Shown here one piece after another: positions 12,301 to 25,400 of a stretch of DNA of 64,000 bases. A program made the position numbers and the translations under genes. The stretch is from assembly GCA_037577475.1 (NCBI GenBank), contig CM075206.1:10322401-10386400 (forward strand), read 5' to 3'. Source of the stretch: Chaunax sp. Z400 (taxonomy: Eukaryota; Chordata; Actinopteri; Lophiiformes; Chaunacidae). The notes under the pieces were generated by a model that was not told the origin of the DNA, ran no database searches, and was given only the letters and a program-made list of their open reading frames with translations. Positions within the stretch are counted from its first letter, which is position 1, and each line of letters starts with the position of its first letter.

Positions 12301-15300
12301 TTTCTAGAGGATCAAACCAACTTTGAAACCGTATGAGACTTGGTGGGACCCTTTCTGTAAGTAATGATGGGTACAGCTGAAAAGAAAAAAAAAGATGGGA
12401 AAACAGAGACTCATCTGAGTTCTGCTGCTTACCAAAGGAAACAATGTGGAAATTTTAGAAGAGTGAGTGGACTGCACAAAAGGAATGCACACACACTCAC
12501 AGGGTCTAATGTGTGTATCAAAGAGGCATGGAGAATAGGATTGAGGCTGAATTACTGCATGATGCTGATAGAGGCTCAGCTCTTATGAAAGAAGAGGATT
12601 ACGGAAAGAGTGACAAAGCAAGAGTTTGACTGGGAGGAACAGACACAGAAAGATGAGCAGGCAGAGTAAGACAAAGAGAACCACAGTTAAAATTGTGGTG
12701 CATTAATTAAAGTGGACTATGCAAGCTTCGTTAGTTGTTTGTCTCATGTAAATCGGTTGGGTTGGGTTGTAAATACACACAGGTTGTGTATCTCAATCTT
12801 CACGATACCACCTGAAATTAAAATAGTTTAAATGACTATTTTTCCATGTTTTGCCATCTCTTTTGACAAAGACTTGCAATTGCTTCAATGAAGCAGAGAC
12901 AAGGCTCACTTCAGGCGTGACTGTAAGTCTGTAATGTAATGTTATGGAAGTAAAATAGAAAAAGGCATTGTCAGTTTCTATTAAAAACTAGGCCAATCTA
13001 ACCAGACCTTTACCACAAATAACTAATAGACAAAATTAGTTGATTAGAAACAATTCTGTTTCTAATCAATCAATTCTGTTGATTAGAAACAATTTGGCCT
13101 TTTATTTATGACCTCAAACACTTCAAGCAACTCTAAACATGTAATTGTGGTATCTGAAGAGGTTCCATCACCATACAAGGTTCCTCCTCTATTTAGTGGA
13201 TAAGTAATAAATAGCACTGAAATCATGCATTACTTAGTTAAGGTCGCTGCTGGAGCAATACCATGACATGTCATTTAGTTATTTTCTTAATACACAAATC
13301 AAATACTTATATAATTCCGTAGTATCAAAGACAGTCTGTGTGCTTTCTTTACTCACAAACAACAGCTTAAAACCACAATTTAAACAGTTGGCTGCTGCAT
13401 CGAGAAAAACAGGGCTGTTAAGATGTATGTTCATCTGTTCCGAGCTTTATAAGCATGCTACTGAAATAATGAATAGCAAACAGAAATTTTTTTTAAGAGG
13501 ACACAAGGAGGATGAGAGACAGAGGGGGTGGGAGAGGAACAAAAGGAGCAGACAGACACGGGTAATGAGAGGGGGGGTCAAGACTAATAGCATACAGAAG
13601 TGAATTGATAATTAAATTATAAATCATCTATTACATGCAAACTGGTAATGGGGATAAAATTCATTCAATAGGTGGTGCTAAGCAGGACAGAAGTGGCCTA
13701 ATAACTCTAATAGATTTACATACTGGAAGAATTTGGCAACAATTCAGTCTTGAATCTGTGTTGCCTGGACACAAAACACTAATATTGTACTCACACTCAA
13801 CAAGTATGGATCAGTGACATAGAGGGCTCAGTTGCTTCTGAAGATCTTTGGTGAAACCAATTGAAATTGAAACCTTTTATTCATAAAATAATGAAGACAA
13901 TAAGAAACAAAACCCTTATTTACCTGCATAATGAACTCCCTGCGTCGAGGCATCCCCCTTTCAGAGAGCAGTACGTACTCTGGCTCCTTCTCTTTCTTGG
14001 CCTGCTGGATCTGGGCCAGACGGCTGATCGGGTTCATGCCCTGGCCATAGTCTGGTCCCGTCTGGGAGGAAAAGTGCATTTATTTATCGTATTATTATAG
14101 CCATCGACACTCATCTACTGAGCTTAACAGATGCAGTAGGTGTTCAGTGCAATAGTTGTATATGTTTATTCCTTGGTAATAAAAAACAGTAGTGTATATG
14201 TGTAAATAGAAATGATTTGTGTGCAATAGATAGATGCAAAAGATATGAAGGACAAAGAAAAAATAAAAAAAATTCATGATATATTTCATACATGTTGAAT
14301 TTCAGTAGAACCGGTGCTAACGTGTTGAATTCCTGTGTCGACTTTTACTCATTTTGCCCTGAGATGACGTTGAGATTTCTTGAGAGCATCAGAAAATTCA
14401 TAACATTAGTATTTGAGTATTTGAATACACAGTCTGAAATAACAGCATGTCTCTACAAACAGACCCCAGATTCTCCCAACCAAGCTGCACCTTGAGGATG
14501 GTTTTGGTACGTTTCTTGTAGTGTGTCTTGGGTTTCTCTACAGCAGGGATGAAGGGCAGCTTCTTCAGTTCCTGCAGGATTGACAAAGCAGCACGCTTCT
14601 TGGACAGCTTCTTGCTGTTGCCCTCGCCCTCAGCAGAGAACTCCCCGACGGTGACGCGGGTCAGGAAGCTTTTCATGTGTGGTGGGCCACTCTCCTTCAG
14701 CACCTGTGGTGGGGGGGGGGATACAGGATATAAATGTATATGAATGGAAATGAGGGAGTTATGTAGATGAAAACAGGTTTGTCACATGAACACACAGATT
14801 TCAACAAAAGACAGAAAAAAACTGGACAAAAGTGACTGCAGGTGTTTTTAGTTAGGCATGAGGGTTTCAAATCATCTGTTCTCAATGGTCACAGCGCTGC
14901 CCACTCATATGTGTGTGTGTTATGCATAAACAAAAACACACACAGATGTACAAACACACATATGAAGAAGAACATGTTCCTAGATGACAGTCTCTAGTGT
15001 TGAGGGCTCAGTTTCCTTCCTCTCTGGTCACCTGGGAGACCTAAAACAAACACCGGCTAGCGTTAGGTCATGCTTCTGCAATCACATCTACTTCCTGTGA
15101 AGTCCAGCACAGTGCGTGAGTGTGTGTAGCAGGTGGGGTTTTCCCCAACCTTATTTAAGAAAACACTCTGAAGGAAGAATTACGTTTCCCACACTTACTG
15201 CTCAGCTAATGTGGACACTTTTCAATTCATGGCTGACTGATTTCTTCCCTTGCTCTCCATCTAGCCGTACAGTAGCTGCCGTCTGTAAATGTTTCCTTGA

Positions 15301-18300
15301 CCACAACATTGTGGTGCAGACACAGGTGTTGCACTGTGGCGACTCGGCATTAATAAGGGCAAAATAAAGCCACACTTTTGAGCTCTTTTTGCTTTGCTCC
15401 ATAGCGGAGCCCGGCTCAAAGTAGTGAAATGTATTTAGGAACCGATAAGCTGAATCGAAACGAAAACCTCCAAACGATTGAGATGGAATCGGAGCTTTAG
15501 AACTGGTTCCAATTTGGAACCAACCCTAACAGAAACATTGCATAGATAATGTAGTTTAAATCATGTCAGCTTTATTACATTAAGGCTGAAAGATTTAGGA
15601 TATATTTAGGTTTCTTCTTCCTAGTTATTCTCAGTCAAGTAACCACAGTTTAGTGTCAATGTCTGTCAGCATTCCTGCGTGATGACATTAAGTATATGTA
15701 AGGATGTGTGTTGTTGGGAAACCTTGGACCCCTGTCAAACCTGACGGCCAAACTCACTCCCACCCAACGGATTTGCTCTGGTCTTGCTCATCACCAGATA
15801 AAGAGAATGTAACATGGCAGCTTCTTGTACATTACAATATCCAATGGGACTAGATGTATCCTGTTTCTGAACTTCTTTCACTGTGTCAATGGAGCTGATG
15901 ATGACACTTAACATAACTGGACAGACTGTAGCTATAAATGGTGTGTCACTGTAGTGTATGAAAGGACAGGAGAGGAGGCCTCAACTGCCTTCAGTTTTGT
16001 AGCTGCACTCACTTAATCACTCATTCAGGCTTTCGGTGTCAATTACAGGCTCTTCTAAACATATGTAACTATTCAGCTTATGTGGTTGAGCAAGATGGTA
16101 AGCAGACCAAGAAATAAATTTAGTTGCATGCTGGTGGGTGACCACAACATTCCCAGGTTGAGACAAAGAACCTCTGTTACACATCATTATTTTGTTAATC
16201 AGGCGATGAGCGTGGCCTCCAGAAGGTGGCTGATCCAAGCCAAGAAATAATATGTCAAATTGGAGATTGTACACTTTGGTTATTGTAAGAGATATAATGT
16301 GTTAATAAGTGACTTTTAAAGGTGCTAGAAGGAATTTTGTTACCTTAGGACAGAGCCAAGTTCACCATTTCCCTGTTTGAAGCCAAACAAAAGCAGTGAT
16401 TCCACTACATGGTACCGGCTCGACTCGACTCGACTCAGCTTTGGTGCCACGCACTTTTCTAGAGGTTGTTTTGCACTAGATGATAGCCTTGCCTCAGTGT
16501 AGCTGGTCATCATAGCAGCCCCTCGCGAAACTGTCATGACATCATCTTCAACACGACACAAACCTCTCGCCCACCTCTCACCAACTATCAAAGACAGGAA
16601 CCCCTGCACCTCCTCAATACAGTGGCAACATTTCTTGATATTATATATAGTAGTTTGGCTGTTTAAAAGTGGCGGGCATGGGTTTGTGCTGTGCAGGATA
16701 TTTTGTGCGTGCCGCACATTGATGACACAGTGACGATTCTCTTTGACCAATCAGGGGTTTGCAGTGTTTTCACATACCTTATAGTCCGCTTTCATGGAAC
16801 CTCAATGGAGGTGATACCAAAAAAGTAGGTACTAGGTACTTTTACCTAATGGAAAAGCAAAAAAAGGTGAGGAGAGTCGAGTCGAGTCGAGCTGGTGACA
16901 CGAAGTGGAAATGCAACCCAAGCTATAAGTCTGCTTCATATTTACCATACAGATGTGAGAGTGGTATTGATAAGAAAGCAATTAATCAAATTTTCCAAAA
17001 ATGATGAATTGTCCCTTTAAATATATCTATAGCACATGATGTGCTGAGGATCACATTCCTACACACCCTCGGATTCATTGGAATATTGTAATAAAATTTG
17101 CTCAACTATTTAGAAATAATGTTTTTTTCTTTGCAGTATCAAATTATCAAGCATGTTTGCTACTGAATCAGTGCTCTTTGGTTTTTGGTTTGCTTAACCA
17201 TTTATCCCAAACACTATGGGAACTTGGCAGAATACACTAGAATAAGTGAAGGACTGAATGATATGAAGTGCTGCTCTGATAACATGTATTTGTCCTGTCT
17301 AAAGTGAAAACATGGCCATGGTATAGGTATATGCCACAGTCAACGAACAGCATAGGACGGCGTGTGTATCGGTACACGTCACACACTCTTGGCCCAGGAC
17401 GCTGGCAGACAAGCTGCAGTCAGTCTCCTGGCAGACAACACGAACTCTGCACCACATGGATGGGATTTCAGCACTTCCATTCATTTAGACGCACCGCCAT
17501 ACACACACATGAATGCAAACAAACACACAAACACACCATGTAACACCAAACAAGGCAAGGATCAAATTGTGTGCAGGAAACACTTGGTAATTCAATGTTG
17601 TTGTTTTTTCTATCAATCCCCCTTCTCTTGTCTCTTCATCTCTTTTTCTGTAACATGGGAAGCTTTCTCTTCGGCTTCTCATGGCGACATTAATAACCTG
17701 AGAAGACTTGAGATCCGTGCATGCAAGACCTCAGGTACTCTAGAGGAGGAGGCTATGGGAGTAGGGTAGGACAATGGTGGAGGCTGGTAGAGGGAAGAAA
17801 GGCTCTTTTGTAATGAGCGGTGGATGGACAAGCCCCGAGGGAAACTGCTTCTTGTGAGATGGGTGGTTCTTGGCCCGGACCCTCTTCTCTTGTGTCCCTC
17901 TTGGAAGAGGAGCCTCTGATCCAACACACAAGCTGTGATTTATAGATTGGCTCTGCTTTGATGCTGACATCTGTTTGATATTGCCTGACGGGGGGATTAA
18001 ATAAAGCCAACTCGCTTTCAGGGTGGCGGCGACCCTCATCGTTGCAGAGGGATAGGAAAGCAGACACTCGCATTAAGTGGCTCACACATAATTTCATACC
18101 CCAGTGAAGGCATGGATGAGATGCTGTGAAAACATGGCTGCTGTGAAAGGCATTTACATGAGAAATGATTGTTACAGTTTTGTGTTGGCTGCATGAATAC
18201 CTCTGTAAGCATGTGTGTGAGTTAGGAATTTGATTGTTACTGGGGGTGTGGGAGGGAGCCCTTTCTTCTCAGTGCATCAAAGATGACTTAGGAAAATGGA

Positions 18301-21300
18301 TGTGACATGGCAGTGTAATAGAAGAGGCCAAACTTATAAATAATGGACCCAGTGGGCAAGAAGAGACCCATGGAGATATGTGTAATTCACACGTGGTCTC
18401 AAGCCACAGCATAGTGGCAGTGTGAGAGCATATTGCATGCAATGCAGTGATCAAGGATCTGTTGCAGTGATATGAGGGGAGAGAAAGGTATGTTATGCCA
18501 GGAGAGGGAGAGGGTAATTGCCTCAATGCAGGCTGGATGTCAGATGGTTTAGTTTGACATGGCACATGGGAGAACAAACGCATTCAACAGAGAAACAAAA
18601 CTTTGTACAAATTGTATCCACAGTCTCTCTCTCTCTCTCTCTCTACTTTGATTTACAGCACAAAAAAAGCAAAACAAACCAAACTGAATAAACAGTTCGC
18701 AATTTGTGCAATCAGCGAAAGTATTAGTAGTTGATAGATGGTGAAATGAAGACAAAGTGGAGAGCGGTTAATGATTCAGTGCTCAACAGACAGCAGTAAT
18801 GAATAGCAAGTCTACAGATTGACAGTGAGCAGTAGAGAGAAGTATTTAGAGGACTGTGGTTTTGGGTCTGCATTTAAAAACCGCCACTGTCAGCTTTTAA
18901 TTTGGAGGGGCTGAAAATGAAAGCTGCATAATTCCTGGCTGTGACAAAGACATGACAGATGATGGAAGACATCTCTTCCAATTTAGCCAGCTGAAATTAT
19001 TAATGGCAGTTCCAAGATGCATTGCCATGTCATACTCTAATGAACAAATGCATTTTTCAAACAGAGAAAGGGAGGATTGGAAAGCCTTTCAGATACTTTT
19101 TCCAATGTTGTGTAAACTTGTCAAGTCAACAGACTCAGAAGAGTCTGTCTCCCACCCTCCCTCCCTTCCTTCCTTCCATCCTTTTCTCCATTTCCTCTCA
19201 TCCCTGAGCCCTCAACATGCAAATGCCCTCTTGTGTGATTTTTGGGAGACATGGTAGGAGAGGTGCGAGGCAGGCATTCTGTGGAAGACAGGAGGGGCAA
19301 CTCAAAGTAAACTGAGCCTCCCTTGTTTTTGGCACCTTGCAGAGTGCAGTAGAAGAAAGGCCAATCAGGGAGTGAATATTGGATGAGTCAGCTGAGATAT
19401 GGTGAACGCCAAGGAAAATGGACCCAGCAGGTCATGTAAGGACATACTATACCTGTTTGTTGAGTTAAGAAAAAGTTGGGGACAGTGGCTCAAATAGTTA
19501 AAAACGTAGCGGTGAGATTCCCAGAAGCAAAGGAAGCAAAGCAGCTATAAGGTTCAAACCACAGTTCGTAACGCACACCTACTTGTAGAAGACACTAGGG
19601 TGGATGAATCTATGAATATCAAGATGTACACTCCTGGGCAAAAAACTGTGGTCACCCCATCATATTTTGTGCAGAAGTGATTGATTGATGTTTAGGAAAT
19701 GTTGGAGTGATACAGTCTGTCACAGCGAGTTGCAGGTGCTTCGCTTACTCTCATGTGAGAGAGTTTAATCAGCACTGCTGGCCAAGTACTGACTTCAAGT
19801 TAGTTTAATCTGAAAATCTCCGTCTAGAATCACTTTGAATGTAATGCATTGAAGATGCTTGATATTGAGCAGCCAGACTTTTTAATTAGCATATTTTACT
19901 GCCAACAGCTTTGTATTGATTGCCGTAATGACTCTCATCAGAAGAAGTCGTAAACCACAATAGATCACACTGCTAGCACACATCAATGCCGAAGACAAAT
20001 TTTGATTTTTTTTTTTACATTCAGTAGAAGACTGTGCAGGACAGTAAACAAAGCAAAATAAAGCCTTTATAAATGTGATTCATCATCACTGTCCTATATT
20101 GGTTATAATGTGTAGGCCAGCCTGTCTCTATTAATGGCCCATGTACCACAATCCTTCAAATAAGCTGTAATCAAACCTCTTCTAAAAACTCTACTCTTGA
20201 GGACACATCTAACTTGCCTTTCTCTCTAAAAAGCCTGAGAAAGCAGCTGCTAATAAGTGATGTGACTTTCTAACACACCATGACTACTCATACATCCAAA
20301 TCTGCATGGCCTTATTCTTATTCATTATGAGATCACTTACCGAAAGAACATGACTTTTAATTCACTGCTGCATCAATAATGATGGTATCACATGGGCTTT
20401 TTTGTTTGGTTTTTTTGGAGTGTTTCTGTGATACAATGTCAAAAGTCTTTCATATTTTCCTCACCTCAAAGTTGACAGACAAGTTCCTTTTGAGGGCAAT
20501 TTCGTAGACCAGGCTGATCTCTGATTTGCTGGCATCAGTGCCTTCCTCAGTCTCCCCTTTTTCCTCTGGACTCTGGAACAGAAGGAAAAAAAAATCCAAA
20601 CGTTACAAAATGGTAAAAGGGAACATACTGACACTGTTCATTCTAAAACTAGCGCGTTTTCAATGTAGTTTTCCCAATGGTCTACTGTTCTGTAACATAA
20701 GTTAAAAGCTGGCTGTGGCGCAGGAGGTAGAGCAGTCGTTCACTGAACCAAAGGATGGTGGTTCAATCCCCAGCCCTTGCACTTCTACAAGTTGAAGTAT
20801 CATTGGGCAAGATACTGAACCCCAATTTGCTCCCCAGGTATGGGTCAAATGCAGAGAAAGAATTTCCCCCTGTGGGATGAATGTAGTATCTAAAAAAAAA
20901 AGTGTTATCTATTATTCATGAATTGTCCAGTATGCATGTCTAAAAATAAAAGTGTTAGCTCCATCTGGGAGACTTGCAGGTTTTTTTTCTTCTTTTCTTT
21001 TCTTATATTTTCATGTTATTGGTGGATTAACCACATATTCTTTACAATAGTCTAGCATATATGTATAGAACCCAAAGCTGAAAGAGCGTCTGACATCATT
21101 TAAATTCCTGTTTGGGAGCATTACGACCTCCCAAACTAGAGCAGTGCTTGGACTATAAATAAATGTGGGAATTGTAAAATCGTTTAAATGTAGGGGTAAT
21201 ACTATGTCTGAAGAAATGGCTACATTCAAGATATTTAGTCAATTGAAATTGTATCCCTAAAGCATGGCTATAATGGCCTGAGGTGCAAGATATTCATAGC

Positions 21301-22427
21301 ATACTCATAGCTTTCTGGGCCAAAGAAATAAAGAATCCCATTAAGATTGCCTCAGATGAAACCATATTCAGTAGTACAGAACATGCTGTGCTTGGGGCCT
21401 ATAGTGTTCCTTCATCTACAGAAATTAAGTTATGAGTAATAGTGAGATTTTGTTTATCCAAGCTCTTTATATTCAAAACAAATATTCTGATCAATAAGAC
21501 ATTACTGATTAATGTAGAGTTTTTCGCGATAAACAGGAAGAACTTGCACTTTTCCTTTGCTTTTAAGTACCAAAAAATAACTGCTACCCCAAAACTGTAG
21601 AACTTATCAAACCAAAAATTAAAAAGCCTACAGGGTAAATCCCGACCAAATTGCAATGAGAAGCCTTTCTGCTTTCTGGCTTTGCTCCTTATCTGATATG
21701 GGGTTGGGAACTCCATATTCCAGGAAATGACTGGTCCTCTGTCTGCAAAGGAAGGTCTCTTGAACAGATGGTGCGTTAAATATGATAATCTTTGTATATT
21801 AACTGTATGATCTAAGAGTGAAATTATTATTTGTGAACATCAAGAACAGTCTCTACCTGTAAGAGGATAACAAGAGAACAGATTTTGAGCATTTATCAGG
21901 CATGAAAATGGAGGTCATCCGTTGAAAACTAAAAGATGAGTGGGAAAGCACAAGCATGTTTTATTGGTGATGACCTTCTTTTTTTTTATCAATAAAACAA
22001 GCCAGCCATGAATGTATGAACTGAATTCTGGACTTAAAGGCTATTCCTAAAAACTAAGTTAGTTGTTTAAATATGGATCAGACTGACAAAACCTTTTTAA
22101 ATGATTACTGTTCCCCTCTTACTTGCTATTGGCCCCTTCTACAAATAAAGAAACCCAGTTTACACCATAGAGATCATATCATCAACTATACAACTAGAGG
22201 GTTTTTGGTGCCAATTGTCTATGGGAAAGCAGAGTGCTGTCTTGATCTATTTCGTCTCATGTCCAGCTCTTTGTTTGATTAAGTCTGCGGTCTTTCCCTT
22301 TGGGCTTCTTCCCTTCTCCTGCCTCATTGTGGGACCTGATACGATGTATGATTCATACTGTGAGATCTCTTGGATTTCACAGGAAACACAGTCACGTGGC
22401 ACGATGCACACCTACCACACATTTGCA

Positions 22428-22459
<32 letters not shown>

Positions 22460-25400
22460 CACATGAACTCTGCTTTGTTCTGTGTGCGCTGAAAAATACA
22501 TTTTCTGCCTCTTGTATAATATGTGGACATGAGAAGTGAGCCAGTCCAAATGGCCTCATCTATTCTTCTTCAGTGATCTGTTTTCATTTAAATTCTAATT
22601 TGTATTCATGGTTACATTTCCTTCTGCCTACATGCGTGATGCATATGATTAATGGAGTGAATAGCCTCTCAAGGCTGAATTAACAAGCCACCACGTGCAA
22701 GCATCTGCATATGTCTGTGGGAGTGTATTATCGTGCTAAACAGAAGGCCAAGCAGATCAGCAACCTTGCTGTGACAAAGACAAATCGAGGGCTAAATCTG
22801 ACTTCCGTGCAACTTCTTCTTATAGATCTAAAGGACAGAAAATCCTGGGAAGAGTGTAAGCAATACAAGAACTGACATAGTGCTCTAAGACATAAACTCT
22901 TTTTTCGAAGGAGCTGCTGTGAGTGAGCATTGATTGTGAGCAAACAAAAGGCTTCACATTCACATCTATGCTCATGGGCAATAGTTTTGTAACAGGAGAA
23001 AAGACTCCTAGATTAAAGGATGGGAAGCAGAGGCTCCCGGTGGACAGAACAACATAAAAACTTTATTATAAAAGTTGGAATTTTACAGATTTAAACACAT
23101 CTTTCTTAACACCAACCATGCCTTGACTGAGAAATTAATGAGACATATTTCCTTTATTCATAACAGGAGTGCAGTTGATCAGCATTTGACATTCTAATTT
23201 TAATTGCATCATCACCATTGAGACAGACAGTAATGTAACAGTCAGCAATGTCATAATCTTTAATGTATGAAGACATATTGTCACAAATAAGTATGGAAAC
23301 AACGAAGAAGAAAAAAGTGAACCGATAAAGTGTAAAACGTCTCCGTCCTCTAGTATCAATGTACCCGATGGCCTCACAGACCGTCACCAAGTACATCATT
23401 ACCTCTGCTTTGGTATATAAAGACAACACAATCAGAGCATCACTGATAATTTCCAGCGGTCTCAAAATAAAGTAAGTCCATGGTAAGAAGGAACACATGA
23501 AGCCTGAAGGCATCCACACATTAATACATGTAAGAGCGAATACTAATGTGGAGACGGAATGACAGAACAACTGTGGACACAATATGCCTCAATTTGTAAA
23601 GCATGATTCTGAAGCAGCAGCAAACAAAGAGCACATTTATGGAGGCCGACGCCACAAGACGGTGAGTCGGGCAAGCGAGAGGAGCCAAAGAGTTTTGAAT
23701 AACCATCAGTGATGCCAGGTGGTGAGGATATGGGGTAATTTGATTTCCGGTGGGAGATGATAACAACAGCTAGCAGCGGTGATATTGGGAGTGGGCAGAG
23801 AGAAAAAGAAAATACTGGTGCAAACTAAACTATGGGGACAGCAGAGCTTAAATTATGCATTAGAGTAATTAGAGCTGAAGTGGATTTGGATTCAATCTGA
23901 TGAAAAGCTGGTTATGCATTCATCTTAGTATCTATAAAAAACACTGCCACACTTCCAACAGATTAGCATCACAAATCCTTTGACTTTTCATTAAGGGAAG
24001 AGATTTTAAGTAGGAGGGGGTTGAGTAGAGAGACAATCATTTTATGTGTAAGCAGTCACAAGGTGACAAAAGTGCTGAATTGTTCAAATTGGAGTGGAGA
24101 ATGGAGTGGCCTTTTATAAACAGAACAAATAACAGGACGTCAGGTTGGAAATCAGTGTTTCGGAGGGTGGGGCTGTTTTCAATAATACTTTCTTCTTCTT
24201 TTGGCTGCTCTCCATTAGGGGCGGCCACGGCACATTTTTCTTCTCCATTTCCCCCCGTCCACTGCACGCTTCTCCATCACTCCTGCCACCGTCATCTTAT
24301 CTCTCACCACATCCATGTATCTTCTCTTTGGTCTTCATAGTTTTCTCATGCCTGGGAGCTCATCCTCCTCCCAACATATCCTGCATCTCTCCTCTAGACG
24401 TGTCCATATCACATCGATCTATTCCCTCACCTTATATATCCTCTTCTGCAGGGTCCACCATGGTGCTCAAGATCGGACAAACCAAACATTGGTGAAATGA
24501 AAGGGCCCTCTGTGTTTTTAGCGGTCACCGTAGGGGAGTGTGAAATCGGATACCACTAAATCCTTCAAACTGGACCTTAATAAATGATGGTTTAGAGTAA
24601 CTTTATTGTCATGGCATTGTTCTAATGAAAACAATACTGTGCCCAGCTGTCATACAGCTCCTACAATACCTTAAAAAAATGTGGCCCAATATGTGGCCTT
24701 TTACTTCATTCCGTCCAACATCGTCAACAACAAAAAGAAGTCAAATTAAGCCTTTGTAGTACACCAAAAATGGCGGCAGGTTTCTGAGAGAGGAAGTCAA
24801 CAAGTGCTTGGTAAGTGTTAGCTTTCCTGTGTTTATGTGCACATTTACCTGGGGTGGCCGTTCAGGGATGGGTTCATTGCGCAGGGCTTGCAGGGCCTTC
24901 ATGGCAGCGCTGTGTCTCGCTGCTTGGCGGGTTCGCCCCTCTCCAATGAACTCATGGCTCCCCACAGACAGCTGCACATAGAAGATCTTAGGAACAGGAT
25001 AATGGTACCTGGAATTAACAAAACAACAGAGGGAGGAAGGGAATATTTGTCATAAAAACTCTTCATTTGTTGTTTTTACTTATTTAAAAATATAAGATAT
25101 ATATGAAAAAAGGGAAGAAAGAGGTTTAGACATCACGAGCCAAGATTTTCAATTCACACTGTTTACACCGTTCCCAAATTAAAAGGCCCACCACTTCCTC
25201 AGGGTCAATTACTACACAATAGCCTGTTGGCTAACTACTTGACTGATGTCTTGCTATTGAATCTCAGCTTAGGGATAGCAAACAAAGCATAGGGACATAT
25301 ATATCCTCTCCCCTTTCTTCTGGCCCCGAACATAGATTTTCCTCCCTTTCTTTGGGTCCTGACAGAGCGGGACTGAGCTGTCACTGAGCAGATTTAGAGG

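Larger units (their letters stand above)
14704..20464. other. stau2 intron between exons 6 and 7 (5761 bp)
   Basis: Contains the CGACT-end transposon at 16402-16908, (CT)n at 18624-18644 and a possible hAT end near 15430-15535. No exon seen. Confidence 0.7.
20573..24848. other. stau2 intron between exons 5 and 6 (4276 bp)
   Basis: Contains a SINE, (GT)n and an unexplained pair of hydrophobic minus-strand frames at 23154-23766. A TAAT/ATGCAT-rich block lies near 23830-23930. Confidence 0.7.

Noticed and set aside
16340..16750. 136-codon minus-strand frame
   Set aside because: Largely inside the CGACT-end transposon. SSAKQP and RVESSRYH come from its terminal repeat, not a gene.
19625..19700. 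TACACTCCTGGGCAAAAAACTG resembling a Tc1-type terminal sequence
   Set aside because: No opposite end, no target TA pair and no transposase blocks found nearby.
21399..21716. 105-codon minus-strand frame rich in Phe/Leu
   Set aside because: AT-rich chance frame with no recognised motif.
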